DNA from: Bacteroidales bacterium
GTDB lineage: Bacteria; Bacteroidota; Bacteroidia; Bacteroidales; UBA932
Reading direction: 5' to 3'
DNA length: 64,000 nt
NCBI GenBank assembly: GCA_024402135.1
Contig: JAKSJN010000005.1
Span: 1 to 64,000 of the forward strand
The notes below the pieces were generated by a model, which worked only from the letters and a program-made list of their open reading frames with translations, was not told the origin of the DNA and ran no database searches. The position numbers and the translations under genes are program-made. This document shows, piece after piece, positions 30,562-41,537 of the stretch. Within the stretch, counting starts at the first letter, position 1. Each line of letters opens with the position of its first letter.

Positions 30562-31611
30562 TTACGGCTTCGCGATACGGCAGCGGGACAATTTTGCACC
30601 GTCGGCGGGGGAGAGAATGCCGGCGGCGATGAGGGCATCGACAGTCAGCGACGAATTGGAGTTGTTGTTGCGGAACAGTACGATGCCGTGGGCGGCCCGT
30701 TTGTCGATGTATGGATGTTTCGCCAATGCGGCCTCGTCAAGTGTCCACAGCGACAGCGAGTCGGAAGGCCCGACCACGATCAGATCCGCCAGAGCGTCAA
30801 ACTTCTTCTGATCAAACCTGTAGATATCCATCAGCTGCTCGGGATAGGAGTAGCCGCCAAGCTCTGCGCGGTGACTGACCATTTTGGCGGCGAAATACGG
30901 ACCGATGCCGGGCAGGGCGTCGAATGCGGCCGAGTCGGCGGCATTTATGTCCAGAAGAGGAATGTCGATGAATGGTTCAAGCCGCTCGAAAATGCTGTCG
31001 GCGACGACATAGGACTTGGCGAAGTCGCTCTTGCGACGGAACTGACCGCCCTTTTCACGATAGTTCATGATGGATTGTGCCTGCCGCTCAGTGAAGCCAA
31101 GCCGCTGAAAGTCATCCATGGTCGCGGTATTCGGATTGAAGCGGAAACTCTCGACACGGCGGCTCGGAGAAGCATCGTAAGCCTTCCGCGCCAAATCGCT
31201 GTGGCTCCCGCTGCGGCCGATCACGACGCTTCCACCCTTCCCGTCGGAAATGGGCCCGTCGTTTCTCGGGTTGGAAATGGATCCGTCATTTCCCGACCCG
31301 GAATTGGAACCTCTCGCCCTTGAATGATCATACGAGCCATTCTGTCTCCGAGAGCCTCCGCTACCTCGTGAGCCATTCCGATACCCGGAATCTCCATCGG
31401 AGGGACTCCCTGAGTCCCTTCCGATAATCCGCTCCACAAGAGCCTCATCCGCTACGAATACAGTGTCCGGATGGTCCCGGTTGGCGGCTATCCGAAGCAG
31501 GGCTGCCTTGTGAATGAACAATGATGACTGATAACCTACGATGAGGAAAGCCAGAGCTATCGCTCCGACCTTGAACGAGGCCGACAGGCCTCTCTTGTTT
31601 TCTTTCTCCAC
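30562..31611 (-). CDS. Membrane-anchored helix-hairpin-helix protein (ComEA-like repeats)
   Basis: 349 aa. One membrane segment near residues 15-35, then a Ser/Gly/Asp/Arg-rich disordered stretch (about 65-150), then helix-hairpin-helix repeats: FNPNTATMDDFQRLGFTERQ, DINAADSAAFDALPGIGPYF (the classic one, with PGIG) and a third around SLWTLDEAAL. Such proteins bind DNA non-specifically, as ComEA does in uptake; many Bacteroidales have a version of unknown role. Natural transformation is not shown. Confidence 0.75.
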   Translation of the reverse strand: MEKENKRGLSASFKVGAIALAFLIVGYQSSLFIHKAALLRIAANRDHPDTVFVADEALVERIIGRDSGSPSDGDSGYRNGSRGSGGSRRQNGSYDHSRARGSNSGSGNDGSISNPRNDGPISDGKGGSVVIGRSGSHSDLARKAYDASPSRRVESFRFNPNTATMDDFQRLGFTERQAQSIMNYREKGGQFRRKSDFAKSYVVADSIFERLEPFIDIPLLDINAADSAAFDALPGIGPYFAAKMVSHRAELGGYSYPEQLMDIYRFDQKKFDALADLIVVGPSDSLSLWTLDEAALAKHPYIDKRAAHGIVLFRNNNSNSSLTVDALIAAGILSPADGAKLSRCRIAKP

Positions 31612-31707
31612 AATCTCTCTCTCATATTATTGGCCTTGCGGCCGGTTCAAATGACAATGGTCTTCCGACCAGGTTGATAATAGGGGAATGCCTTAGGCAA
31701 TTGATGA

Positions 31708-32505
31708 TCAGGACTCCTCGTCAGCCTCCGCTGCGTGCTTCATCCTGTACTTGGACATTCTTCTGGGAACCTCAGGAACATCTTCGGCGATGACAGCCGG
31801 TTCCTGGACGTTTTCTCCTGCACCTTCGACGACAATCACGATTTCGCCTTTCGCTTCATTTTCCTTGAACCATCCGGCAATCTCGGCAAGAGTGCCGCGG
31901 TGATGGGTTTCATGAAGTTTTGAGATTTCACGGGCTACACTGCATCTGCGATCCGGACCGAATGCTTCTGCAAACTGCTCCAAAGTCTTCGCCAGCCTGT
32001 GAGGCGATTCATAGAATATCATGGTGCGGCGCTCGCTGGCAAGCGCCTGGAGTATGGTCTGGCGGCCCTTCTTCTGTGGCAGGAATCCCTCAAAGCAGAA
32101 CTTGTCGCAAGGAAGTCCCGAAGACACGATGGCAGGGATGCAGGCTGTCGCTCCGGGAAGAGTCTGAACCTCGATTCCTTCGTCGGCGCAGGCCCTTGCA
32201 AGCAGGAAACCCGGATCGGAGATGCCCGGAGTTCCGGCATCGCTGACCAGTGCGACGTCAAGGCCTCCGAGGATGCGCTCCTTTACCATCTCCACGGTCT
32301 GGTGCTCGTTGTATTTGTGATGGGACTGAAGCTTGGCATGGATGTCATAGTGGTGCAGCAGGACGCTTGTGGTGCGTGTATCTTCCGCGAGTACGAGGTC
32401 TACTTCCTTGAGTATGCGTATCGCCCTGAAAGTCATGTCTTCCAGGTTACCGACAGGAGTCGGGACAATGTACAGTCTGCCGTGTCCGCGCGATGTCTTT
32501 TCCAT
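31708..32505 (-). CDS. rsmI: 16S rRNA (cytidine-1402-2'-O)-methyltransferase
   Basis: 265 aa from ATG 32505. LYIVPTPVGNLEDMTFRA, VLAEDTRTT, SDAGTPGISDPG and FEGFLPQKKGRQ are conserved through RsmI of the tetrapyrrole-methylase fold. It has an acidic C-terminal tail (about 30 residues). Shares its promoter region with the divergent sigma factor gene. Confidence 0.92.
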   Translation of the reverse strand: MEKTSRGHGRLYIVPTPVGNLEDMTFRAIRILKEVDLVLAEDTRTTSVLLHHYDIHAKLQSHHKYNEHQTVEMVKERILGGLDVALVSDAGTPGISDPGFLLARACADEGIEVQTLPGATACIPAIVSSGLPCDKFCFEGFLPQKKGRQTILQALASERRTMIFYESPHRLAKTLEQFAEAFGPDRRCSVAREISKLHETHHRGTLAEIAGWFKENEAKGEIVIVVEGAGENVQEPAVIAEDVPEVPRRMSKYRMKHAAEADEES

Positions 32506-32516
32506 ACCAGTTTCAG

Positions 32517-32534
32517 TATATTTGCACAAATATA
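32517..32534. promoter_or_regulatory. Face-to-face -7 boxes of rsmI and the sigma factor gene
   Basis: TATATTTG (32517-32524, plus) and its complement CAAATATA (32527-32534, minus) form a perfect palindrome with a 2-nt centre. The plus box serves the gene at 32596 and the minus box rsmI; polymerases could not occupy both. Confidence 0.6.
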
Positions 32535-32595
32535 GAAAAAACTGTAGCAAATCGGAATGTGCCTGCGTCTAACGGGCAAAGAGTTTACAAAACAG

Positions 32596-33081
32596 ATGAA
32601 CGCAAAGGAAATGGAATTCACCAGGATGGTGAAAGAAAACAAGGGAACGATATACACGGTCTGCTATATGTTCTCGAAAGATCCTGCTGAGGTCGAAGAT
32701 CTCTTTCAGGAGGTGCTTGTCAATCTGTGGAAGGGTTTCGAAAACTTCCGCGGAGAGAGCGGACCAGGCACCTGGATCTGGAGGGTGAGCCTGAACACCT
32801 GCATCTCACAGGACCGTAAGAGCAAGCGCAGACCGGATACCGTTCCTCTTACGATGGACATCAATCTCTTCGAGGACAATGATTCCGATTCAAGGCAGAT
32901 CCGCCAGCTTTACTCGAGAATCTCGCGTCTGGGACCTTTCGACAGGGCAATCGTGTTGCTCTGGCTAGAAAGCATGACTTATGAAGAGATCGGCGACATC
33001 GTTGGATTGTCCGCAAAGAACATTTCCGTGCGACTCGTCCGCATCAGGGAAGAACTCAAGAAAATGTCTAACAAAGAGTAA
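32596..33081 (+). CDS. ECF sigma factor
   Basis: 161 aa from ATG 32596. Region 2: EDLFQEVLVNLWKGFENFRG and TWIWRVSLNTCISQ; region 4: LESMTYEEIGDIVGLSAKNI. Immediately followed (12 nt) by a membrane-protein gene, the pattern of an ECF sigma with its regulator. Confidence 0.88.
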   Translation: MNAKEMEFTRMVKENKGTIYTVCYMFSKDPAEVEDLFQEVLVNLWKGFENFRGESGPGTWIWRVSLNTCISQDRKSKRRPDTVPLTMDINLFEDNDSDSRQIRQLYSRISRLGPFDRAIVLLWLESMTYEEIGDIVGLSAKNISVRLVRIREELKKMSNKE

Positions 33082-33093
33082 ACAGGCTTGATT

Positions 33094-33693
33094 ATGGAAA
33101 ACAACTTCAATGAACTCGAAGCATTGCGCCAGGATATGGCATTGCTCAAGAATAAACTCGATACTCAGGAAATCATCAATGAGGAGCTGATACACAGGAC
33201 AGTCAGGACTTCTCTCAAGGGGATGAGCCGCGATCAGCTCATATGGATATTCATAGCACTGTTCGGCATTCCGTACTGCACATGGGTCTTCCACGGCGCC
33301 GGATTCTCCATGGCATTCACAATCGCAACTGCCATTTTCCTGGCCGTATGCGCGGTGATAATGGTATATAACAGGATTAAACTCGCCAACCTGATGGATG
33401 TTTCCGACAAGGACCTCCTGAGTTGCGCAGAGGAACTCCAGAAGATGAAGAAGCAGGATATGACCAGGATCAAATACAGCCTTTCTGTTGTGGCGGTATG
33501 GCTGATCTGGTTCTATTACGAGATATTCCGCATGGCTCAGGTAAGCGGAAATCCTGAGTACTACATAGGAATGGGATTCGGTGGTCTTGTCGGTGGTTTG
33601 ATCGGAGGTTTCTTTGGAGTCCGCTACTTCATCAGATGCCAGAGGGAGATGCAGGAAAATATCGACAGCATCGAGGCATACAAGAATAATTGA
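33094..33693 (+). CDS. Membrane protein paired with the ECF sigma factor
   Basis: 199 aa from ATG 33094. A cytoplasmic N-terminus of about 45 residues, two adjacent hydrophobic segments (about 50-95), two more (about 130-185), then a charged tail. No zinc-binding HxxxCxxC motif of typical anti-sigma factors is visible. Inferred to regulate the neighbouring sigma factor; direct evidence is lacking. Confidence 0.6.
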   Translation: MENNFNELEALRQDMALLKNKLDTQEIINEELIHRTVRTSLKGMSRDQLIWIFIALFGIPYCTWVFHGAGFSMAFTIATAIFLAVCAVIMVYNRIKLANLMDVSDKDLLSCAEELQKMKKQDMTRIKYSLSVVAVWLIWFYYEIFRMAQVSGNPEYYIGMGFGGLVGGLIGGFFGVRYFIRCQREMQENIDSIEAYKNN

Positions 33694-33706
33694 CAGATTT
33701 CAGCGT

Positions 33707-33732
33707 CCCCGCACATATTGTGTGGGGATTTT
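33707..33732 (+). terminator. Terminator after the sigma-membrane protein pair
   Basis: 9-bp stem (33707-33715 with 33719-33727, one G-U) with a 3-nt loop, then ATTTTCTT. The next -7 box (TATTTTTG, 33735-33742) begins right after it. Confidence 0.7.
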
Positions 33733-33788
33733 CTTATTTTTGCGTCAATAGCTTAAGAAACTGAACAACAAAACATCCGCTGACTGTC

Positions 33789-34904
33789 ATGAATCAAGGC
33801 CTTCTGAAAAAGATTGCGTCAGTCGTAGTCGTACTGATAGTGATTTTTTTCCTGTGGTATTTCCGCGGGATCGTTCTTTATGTTGCACTTGCGGCAGTAG
33901 TATCCCTGATCGGACGTCCGCTGATGTCCCTTTTCGGGCACATAAAGATCGGCCGCTGGACCTGCCCGCCATGGATCTGCGCTATCATGACCCTGATAGT
34001 CATCGTTGCCGCTCTGGCAGGCCTTGTCCTGCTTCTCATCCCTCTGTTCCATCAGGTCAGCGCAAACTTCAGCGGCTGGGAGGTACAGGCTTCGAGAGGT
34101 ATGCTGGCAGACCATCTGGACAGCTTGAATGAATGGATCATCACTACATTCCCTACTGCTCTTGGAGAGAACTTCACCATCCAGACAGCCCTGTTCGACT
34201 ATGCCCGCGACCTGATCGGCGCCGGTGGCAGCGTTCCCGATATGGTAAAGGGAGCATTCTCTACTCTTCTCGACATTTTCATCGGGGCATTCTCGGTGGT
34301 GTTCATCTCATTCTTCTTCCTGTCTTACGACAATCTCCTTACCAAAACCATAATCAATCTGGCTCCGGAGAAGTTCAGCGACCAGATACAGCGTGCATCC
34401 GATTCGATCAGCACGCTCCTTTCACGCTATTTCGTGGGAATCTCATTCGAGGCTATCTGCATCGCCATTCTGAACAGCCTTGGATTCATCTTCATCCTCA
34501 GGCTGAACCCTTCATTGGCTATACTCCTCGCGCTGATTACAGGACTTTTGAATATCATCCCTTACGCCGGTCCATTCATCGGCCATGTGCTTGCCCTGGC
34601 TGTCAGCCTCATGACCTATCACTCAACCGGCATGTCTCTGGGAGTATTCCTTGCGGTTACTTTCGCGATTACAATGACAACCCAGCTGGTCGACAACTTC
34701 CTGTTCCAGCCTCTGATCTATTCCAGCAGCGTAAAGGCACATCCGCTGGAGATATTTCTTGTGATTCTTATGGCCGGTACGGTGGCCGGCATGCTTGGTG
34801 TGTTCGTTGCAATCCCTGTCTACACCATGCTCCGCGTCGTCGCCGGCGAGTTTCTCGGCCAGTTCCGTTTCTTCGAGAAGATATCCCAGAGCCTGAGGGA
34901 CTAG
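33789..34904 (+). CDS. AI-2E family transporter
   Basis: 371 aa, about eight membrane segments in the order typical for the YdiK/PerM/AI-2E exporter family; [23 protein letters not shown] is the conserved core and [14 protein letters not shown] follows it. The family includes autoinducer-2 and ion exporters; substrate not predictable. Its stop shares CTAG with the convergent tdk stop. Confidence 0.85.
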   Translation: MNQGLLKKIASVVVVLIVIFFLWYFRGIVLYVALAAVVSLIGRPLMSLFGHIKIGRWTCPPWICAIMTLIVIVAALAGLVLLLIPLFHQVSANFSGWEVQASRGMLADHLDSLNEWIITTFPTALGENFTIQTALFDYARDLIGAGGSVPDMVKGAFSTLLDIFIGAFSVVFISFFFLSYDNLLTKTIINLAPEKFSDQIQRASDSISTLLSRYFVGISFEAICIAILNSLGFIFILRLNPSLAILLALITGLLNIIPYAGPFIGHVLALAVSLMTYHSTGMSLGVFLAVTFAITMTTQLVDNFLFQPLIYSSSVKAHPLEIFLVILMAGTVAGMLGVFVAIPVYTMLRVVAGEFLGQFRFFEKISQSLRD

Positions 34905-35488
34905 GCTTTCGCTGCTTCCTGCTCAGCCTCGATGGCTGCATTGTAGCACTGACGGCAGAGCGGCTCGTAACTATCCTTCTCTCCGAGTACAACGAGTTTC
35001 TTCGATGCCGTGAGACGGTGTGAATGATTGGCGAGATTTCCGCATTTCACACAGATGGCGTGAACCTTCTGGACGTCTTCTGCTATTGCCATGAGTGCCG
35101 GCATGGGACCGAACGGCTTTCCCTTGAAGTCAGTGTCAAGGCCGGCGATGATGACGCGTAGGCCGCGATTCGCCAATGTCTGGCAGACTTTTACGATGGA
35201 ATCTCCGAAGAACTGCGCCTCATCGATTCCTACAACCATTACATCCGGCTCCAGGTTCAGCATCTCCTCCGGCTCCCTGATCGGTGTCGAGGTGACGCTG
35301 TGGAGATCATGTGAAACGACTTCCTTGTCCGAATAGCGTGTGTCGATAGTAGGCTTGAAGATCGCTATCTTCTGGTTTGCAAACTGTGCGCGCTTGAGGC
35401 GACGTATGAGTTCTTCGGTCTTTCCCGAGAACATCGAGCCGCAGATGACTTCGATGCAGCCGTAGCGTATAGTGCTTTCTGAGAACAT
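34901..35488 (-). CDS. tdk: Thymidine kinase (type II)
   Basis: 195 aa. Walker [21 protein letters not shown] (catalytic Glu), and a four-Cys zinc site (CVKC ... CRQC). Standard length; salvages thymidine. Minus-strand -7 box TATTTTTG at 35512-35519 lies about 25 nt upstream. Confidence 0.93.
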   Translation of the reverse strand: MFSESTIRYGCIEVICGSMFSGKTEELIRRLKRAQFANQKIAIFKPTIDTRYSDKEVVSHDLHSVTSTPIREPEEMLNLEPDVMVVGIDEAQFFGDSIVKVCQTLANRGLRVIIAGLDTDFKGKPFGPMPALMAIAEDVQKVHAICVKCGNLANHSHRLTASKKLVVLGEKDSYEPLCRQCYNAAIEAEQEAAKA

Positions 35489-35524
35489 TCCTATGTGGTT
35501 ATTGGTTGGTGCAAAAATAGCAAT

Positions 35525-35556
35525 TTTTGTATTTATCGGCTAGAATCCATACCTTA
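35525..35556 (+). promoter_or_regulatory. Promoter of the CE15-like esterase gene
   Basis: TTTG, 20-nt spacer, TACCTTAG (one mismatch in the -7 box), 24 nt before ATG 35580. Confidence 0.5.
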
Positions 35557-35579
35557 GTGACAACTATATAACCAATATC

Positions 35580-37097
35580 ATGAAAAAGATACTTGCATTG
35601 GCAATCGCCACAATGCTGTGCATGCCTTCTTATGCACAGAAGCCTGTGACCTTCACGGCCCAGGAAGATTTCCAGAACATGCTCGACCAGCTGGGCATCA
35701 AGTCTGTAAGACCTGGCTTTGATGCTGACCAGAGCAGCCCTCGGGCAGCAAATTATGATGAGTCCAAGGCAAATCCATACCCAGTAATCCCTGAACTCAT
35801 GAAGACAAACAAGGGAAAGAAGGTCAAGACCGCCAAGGATTGGTGGGAGGTCCGCCGTCCTGAGATCAAGGAAGGATTCGAAAGTGAAGTATATGGCCGT
35901 CTTCCTGAGAACATCCCTGGAGTTACATGGACAGTCGAGTGCGAGGAAGTAGAGAGAGTCGGCATGATCGCTGCAAAGGCAAAGAAGCTTGTCGGCCATG
36001 TTGACAACTCGGCATGCCCTGAGATCAACGTCGACATCCAGATGGTAGTAGTCACTCCTGCTGACGCAAAGGGTCCCGTTCCGCTTCTCATGATGTTCGG
36101 CGGCGCCAACCTGCCTAACCCTGTGACACCTGCAAGAGGTGACATGGAGGTCATCAACAAGGTGCTCCGCCAGATGCTTGCAAGCAATCCTGAGACAGCC
36201 GAACTTATGAAGAAGTACCCTGCATGGCAGCCATTCGAGGCCGCAAATCCATTCGCAGGCTTCGGAAGGCAGCAGCTCGCACCAGGTCAGGATCCGCCTT
36301 CAAACCAGCAGCTTCTCGCGGCAGGATGGGGATATGCAATGATCGATCCTTCCAGCATCCAGGCTGACAACGGTGCAGGCCTCACCCGCGGCATCATCGG
36401 TCTCGTGAACAAGGGACAGCCACGCAAACCGGACGACTGGGGCGCACTCAGAGCATGGGCATGGGGTGCTGCACGCGGCCTCGACTATCTTGAAACAGAC
36501 CCTGACGTAGATGCTAAGCACGTCGGTATCGAAGGTGTATCACGTTACGGAAAGGCTGCTCTTGTCACCCTCGCATTCGAGGAGAGATTCGCAATGGGTC
36601 TCATCGGTTCATCAGGCAAGGGTGGTGCAACCCTTCACAGAAGGTTCTTCGGCGAAGGCCTCGAGAACCTCGCAACCTCTGGTGAGTACCACTGGATGGC
36701 TGGAAACTATATCAAGTACAATGCAGTAGAAGGCAAGAAGGGACCTGGCAACGCAGACCAGCTTCCTGTCGATTCACATGAACTCATCGCTATGTGCGCA
36801 CCACGCCTCGTATTCATCAGCTACGGTATTCCTGAGCAGGGCGACGCACAGTGGCTCGACCAGTACGGCAGCTGGCAGGCTACCATTGCGGCAGGTGAGG
36901 CTTTCACTCTCCTTGGCTCGACAGACCTCGGACTCGGCAATGACTATCGTTCAGTCCCTATGCCAGCCGTAAACCAGGATGTCCTCGAAGGTAACCTCGC
37001 ATGGCGCCAGCATGACGGCGGCCATACCGACGCTCCGAACATGAAGCACTTCATCAAGTGGGCTACCGCCAAGATCGGCTACGAATACAAGAAGTAG
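35580..37097 (+). CDS. Secreted CE15-like glucuronoyl esterase
   Basis: 505 aa with a signal peptide (MKKILALAIATMLCMPSYAQ). The GVSRYGKAAL elbow (Ser321), the following GSSGKGGATLHRRFFGEG segment, ENLATSGEYHWMAGN and the HDGGHTDAPN His match the carbohydrate-esterase family 15 pattern. Such enzymes cut ester links between glucuronic acid of xylan and lignin, or related esters, in the periplasm or outside. No polysaccharide-utilisation susC/D pair is nearby. Confidence 0.75.
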   Translation: MKKILALAIATMLCMPSYAQKPVTFTAQEDFQNMLDQLGIKSVRPGFDADQSSPRAANYDESKANPYPVIPELMKTNKGKKVKTAKDWWEVRRPEIKEGFESEVYGRLPENIPGVTWTVECEEVERVGMIAAKAKKLVGHVDNSACPEINVDIQMVVVTPADAKGPVPLLMMFGGANLPNPVTPARGDMEVINKVLRQMLASNPETAELMKKYPAWQPFEAANPFAGFGRQQLAPGQDPPSNQQLLAAGWGYAMIDPSSIQADNGAGLTRGIIGLVNKGQPRKPDDWGALRAWAWGAARGLDYLETDPDVDAKHVGIEGVSRYGKAALVTLAFEERFAMGLIGSSGKGGATLHRRFFGEGLENLATSGEYHWMAGNYIKYNAVEGKKGPGNADQLPVDSHELIAMCAPRLVFISYGIPEQGDAQWLDQYGSWQATIAAGEAFTLLGSTDLGLGNDYRSVPMPAVNQDVLEGNLAWRQHDGGHTDAPNMKHFIKWATAKIGYEYKK

Positions 37098-37119
37098 TAT
37101 TCATTACATAATATTTGCG

Positions 37120-37159
37120 AAGATTTGGTACTTTGTATTGCATAGTACCAAATCTTTTT
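37120..37159 (+). terminator. Terminator of the CE15-like gene
   Basis: Perfect 13-bp stem (37120-37132 with 37144-37156), 11-nt loop, T-run to 37159. Confidence 0.85.
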
Positions 37160-37169
37160 CATATCTTTG
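37138..37169 (+). promoter_or_regulatory. Promoter of the PspC-PadR-PspC operon, overlapping the terminator
   Basis: TTG (37138-37140) in the terminator loop, 21-nt spacer, TATCTTTG (37162-37169). Promoter and upstream terminator share bases. Confidence 0.65.
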
Positions 37170-37200
37170 CATCAACAAATAGAACCTTAATAACAAAACT

Positions 37201-37761
37201 ATGAAAAAAGTCATTACAGTATCAGTTGGTGGAAAGAGTTTCCACATGAATGAAGAGGCCTGTGCGCTTCTTGAAGCATATCTCGCGGCTTTTCGTGAAA
37301 AGGTTGGGCAGGATACCCAGGTCGAGGACGTGATGAATGCCATCGAAGAGCGCATAGCGGAACTGTTCAACGAGTCCGCTCCTTCATTGAATTCAGTCGT
37401 GGATTGCAATCTTGTACGGCGTGTTGCAACCCAGTTGGGAATGCCGGACGGCACTGCGGCGTTCGGAGAAGGTGCGGTTGACAACCGTATGGTTGAGCTG
37501 CCTCCTGTACACAGATATTACAGAGATCCTGACGGAAAGAAACTGGGGGGAGTGTGCAGCGGCATATCGGAATATCTGGGCATAGATATCCTTCTTGTCC
37601 GCATTCTGTCGGTCATTCTCTTTTTCGCCGGTACATTCGGTTTCTGGCTCTATATTGCTCTGTGGATTCTTGCTCCTGTCGCCGAAACTCCTACACAGAA
37701 GTGCGAGCTGCGCGGTCTGAGACCTACGGCGGATAATATACGCAGGTTTTCGAACATTTAA
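37201..37761 (+). CDS. PspC domain membrane protein
   Basis: 186 aa. The N-terminal 90 residues (VSVGGKSFHMNEEACALLEAYL, IEERIAELF) form a helical domain also present in the gene at 38118. The PspC domain (YYRDPDGKKLGGVCSGISEYL, then two membrane helices) follows. PspC proteins sense envelope stress in proteobacteria. First gene of the operon. Confidence 0.85.
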   Translation: MKKVITVSVGGKSFHMNEEACALLEAYLAAFREKVGQDTQVEDVMNAIEERIAELFNESAPSLNSVVDCNLVRRVATQLGMPDGTAAFGEGAVDNRMVELPPVHRYYRDPDGKKLGGVCSGISEYLGIDILLVRILSVILFFAGTFGFWLYIALWILAPVAETPTQKCELRGLRPTADNIRRFSNI

Positions 37762-37772
37762 TCGATCCGGCT

Positions 37773-38114
37773 ATGGAAGTCATTGAAATAAATGCTGAGA
37801 ATGTAAGGGTCCAGATGCGCAAGGGCATTCTGGAATACTGCATACTCCAGATTCTGGCACATAAGGATGAATACCCTTCTTCATTGCTGGCGGCACTGAA
37901 AGAGGCGGATATGATAGTGGTGGAAGGGACCATCTATCCGTTGCTCATACGACTCAAAAACCAGGGCCTCCTGACCTATCGCTGGGAGGAGTCGACCCAG
38001 GGTCCTCCACGAAAGTATTATTCCATTACTGAAAAGGGCCGGGCCCAGCTTCGCGAGATGGATGCGGCATGGGATGAAATGGTTGGCGCAATATCGAAAT
38101 TGAGAAACAGTTAA
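37773..38114 (+). CDS. PadR family transcriptional regulator
   Basis: 113 aa. RKGILEYCILQILAHKDEYPS and PLLIRLKNQGLLTYRWEE are the PadR winged helix; PPRKYYSITEKG is the conserved wing end. It likely represses its own operon in answer to envelope or membrane-active stress, as many PadR genes paired with PspC proteins are thought to do. Confidence 0.9.
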   Translation: MEVIEINAENVRVQMRKGILEYCILQILAHKDEYPSSLLAALKEADMIVVEGTIYPLLIRLKNQGLLTYRWEESTQGPPRKYYSITEKGRAQLREMDAAWDEMVGAISKLRNS

Positions 38115-38117
38115 ACT

Positions 38118-39209
38118 ATGAAAAGCACGATAAAAGTCAGCATAGGAAAGCTGGCATTCACTCTGGAGGAAGAGGCATATCAGGAACTGAAGGCATATCT
38201 GGATTCTCTGGAACATCATTTTGCAGACAATCCTTCGGGCAGGGAAATCATGGAGGAGATTGAAAACCGGATCGCCGAACTGCTCCAGGAGGGACTGTAT
38301 GATGGTGATGCGGTAAGCGTTTCCAAGGTCCGTGAGATCATTACAAAGCTTGGCAGTGCTTCCGATATGGATGGAGAACCTGAATCAAAGACTGCTGGAG
38401 CTGCTCCGGAAGAGACCCCAAAGGCTTCGAAGAAACTTTACAGAGATACAAAGGACAAGGTTCTGGGTGGAGTCTGCAGCGGCCTGGCCGCCTATTTCGG
38501 CAAGGAGGCTTCGCTTTTCCGCATTCTTTTCGTCGTATTCACGCTGGGTTTGGGATCCGTGACGGTATTCTCCCATCATCTTGGGCCCGGTGCCGGTACA
38601 TGTGTCCTGATTTATCTTGCAATGTGGCTGATCATACCGCCCGCCAAGACGGTGGATGAGCGCTGTACCATGCGTGGTGAGGCAAACAATGTCGACAGCA
38701 TCCAGCGGAACATTGAAACCGGCGCTCACGAGATAGAACAGGCTGCCAGAGATTTCAGCAACAGCCATCCCGGTTTCTGGCAGGGATTCGCGCGTTTCTG
38801 GCAGATTCTTTTCGGTCTGGTATTGATCCTTGTGGCATTCGGATATCTCTTCGCGATGCTTATGACATCGCTTGGCGTGTCTGTCCTCATGCCTGCAACG
38901 GTATCGCTGGCATCTGCGGCGATGCTTGGTCCGACCTGGGAAATGGTCTTCAGCATCTCCATATTTCTCGCGGCTTTCCTGCCTGTGATAGGAATGCTGT
39001 ACGGAGGCGTCCAAGGTGTGACCGGCTTCAAGTCTCCAAAGTGGCAGCCGGGGCTGGTTATTTTTCTTCTGTGGCTGGCGGCTCTTGTGGTGGTTGCCGT
39101 TTTCATAGTGAAGATCGCCCTTGTGGATCCCGGCCTCCTCGAACTGCTGAGGAAGGATATAATCGAAGCGGTCGAGGACCTGCGTGGCTTCCGGTTCATG
39201 TCCATTTAG
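38118..39209 (+). CDS. Large PspC domain membrane protein
   Basis: 363 aa, starting 3 nt after the PadR stop. Same N-terminal helical domain as the first PspC gene, a PspC domain (YRDTKDKVLGGVCSGLAAYF, about residue 105), then four or five further membrane segments. It ends before a strong terminator. Probably acts with the smaller PspC protein in the inner membrane. Confidence 0.85.
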   Translation: MKSTIKVSIGKLAFTLEEEAYQELKAYLDSLEHHFADNPSGREIMEEIENRIAELLQEGLYDGDAVSVSKVREIITKLGSASDMDGEPESKTAGAAPEETPKASKKLYRDTKDKVLGGVCSGLAAYFGKEASLFRILFVVFTLGLGSVTVFSHHLGPGAGTCVLIYLAMWLIIPPAKTVDERCTMRGEANNVDSIQRNIETGAHEIEQAARDFSNSHPGFWQGFARFWQILFGLVLILVAFGYLFAMLMTSLGVSVLMPATVSLASAAMLGPTWEMVFSISIFLAAFLPVIGMLYGGVQGVTGFKSPKWQPGLVIFLLWLAALVVVAVFIVKIALVDPGLLELLRKDIIEAVEDLRGFRFMSI

Positions 39210-39215
39210 ACCTAG

Positions 39216-39258
39216 AGTACTTGTCCGTCCGATAAGGGGATCGACAAGTACTTTTTTT
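39216..39258 (+). terminator. Terminator of the PspC operon
   Basis: Perfect 10-bp stem AGTACTTGTC / GACAAGTACT (39216-39225, 39243-39252) followed by seven Ts. Confidence 0.88.
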
Positions 39259-39282
39259 ATGGGCAATGCAAAAGTTTTATCG

Positions 39283-39290
39283 TATATTTG
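39283..39290 (+). promoter_or_regulatory. -7 box of the recA operon
   Basis: TATATTTG, about 45 nt before ATG 39335. No TTTG at the expected distance and no SOS-box-like palindrome seen. Confidence 0.55.
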
Positions 39291-39334
39291 CTATGTCGGA
39301 AGAACCGCGACAAAACTAAACAAGTACATTCATT

Positions 39335-40366
39335 ATGGCTAAGGAAAACGAAGAAGTCAAGGCTGCTGAGATCAATGCTGCGAAACTGAAGGCATTGCAG
39401 GCAACCATCGACAAGATTGAGAAAGATTACGGAAAGGGTACGATCATGAAGCTGGGGGATCAGCCACAATGGGACGTGCAGGTTATTCCGAGCGGCAGCG
39501 TGGCTCTCGACCACGCACTTGGAATCGGTGGATATCCGAGAGGAAGAATAATCGAGATCTATGGACCGGAGTCCAGCGGTAAGACCACCCTGGCCATCCA
39601 CGCTATTGCGGAGGCACAGAAGCAGGGCGGTATTGCTGCCATGATCGATGCCGAGCATGCATTCGACAGAACCTATGCAAAGGCTCTTGGTGTAAACCTT
39701 GAGACACTGCTTATTTCTCAGCCGGACAACGGAGAGCAGGCGCTCGAGATTGCCGACAACCTCATCCGTTCGGGTGCCATCGACATCGTTGTAATTGACT
39801 CGGTTGCTGCTCTTACCCCTAAGGCAGAGATCGAGGGTGAGATGGGCGACAACAAGGTCGGCCTCCAGGCACGACTCATGAGCCAGGCGCTCCGCAAACT
39901 CACTGCAAACATATCAAAGACCAATACATGCTGCATCTTCATCAACCAGCTCCGCGAGAAGATCGGTGTCATGTTCGGCAACCCTGAGACCACCACCGGT
40001 GGCAACGCCCTGAAGTTCTATGCTTCGGTACGTCTGGACGTCCGCCGCACCACCCAGCTCAAGGATGGCGAGGAGGCTACCGGTAACCGTACACGTGTAA
40101 AGGTTGTGAAGAACAAGATGGCCCCACCTTTCAAGAAGGCCGAGTTCGACATCCTCTTCGGCGAGGGTATCTCGCATACCGCAGAGATCGTGGATCTCGC
40201 AGTCGAGCTGGACATCATCCACAAGAGTGGAAGCTGGTTCTCTTACAATGGAGAGAAGCTTGCCCAGGGTGGCGCCGCTGTGAAGCAGCTTATGAAGGAC
40301 AATCTCGAGCTCTGTGAAGAGATCGAGGCAAAGATTCGCGAGGCACTCGCACAGATTCAGGACTAA
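39335..40366 (+). CDS. recA: Recombinase RecA
   Basis: 343 aa. Walker [20 protein letters not shown] (Walker B), and the L2 loop with [20 protein letters not shown]. Full length. The stop codon is followed directly by the trpS ATG, so expression of the two is linked. Confidence 0.97.
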   Translation: MAKENEEVKAAEINAAKLKALQATIDKIEKDYGKGTIMKLGDQPQWDVQVIPSGSVALDHALGIGGYPRGRIIEIYGPESSGKTTLAIHAIAEAQKQGGIAAMIDAEHAFDRTYAKALGVNLETLLISQPDNGEQALEIADNLIRSGAIDIVVIDSVAALTPKAEIEGEMGDNKVGLQARLMSQALRKLTANISKTNTCCIFINQLREKIGVMFGNPETTTGGNALKFYASVRLDVRRTTQLKDGEEATGNRTRVKVVKNKMAPPFKKAEFDILFGEGISHTAEIVDLAVELDIIHKSGSWFSYNGEKLAQGGAAVKQLMKDNLELCEEIEAKIREALAQIQD

Positions 40367-41521
<1,155 letters not shown>

Positions 41522-41537
41522 AACCAGTTAAAAAATA

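Noticed and set aside
33854-35023. Alternative plus-strand frames inside the AI-2E and tdk genes
   Set aside because: Off-frame readings of well-supported genes with His/Arg/Pro-rich composition.
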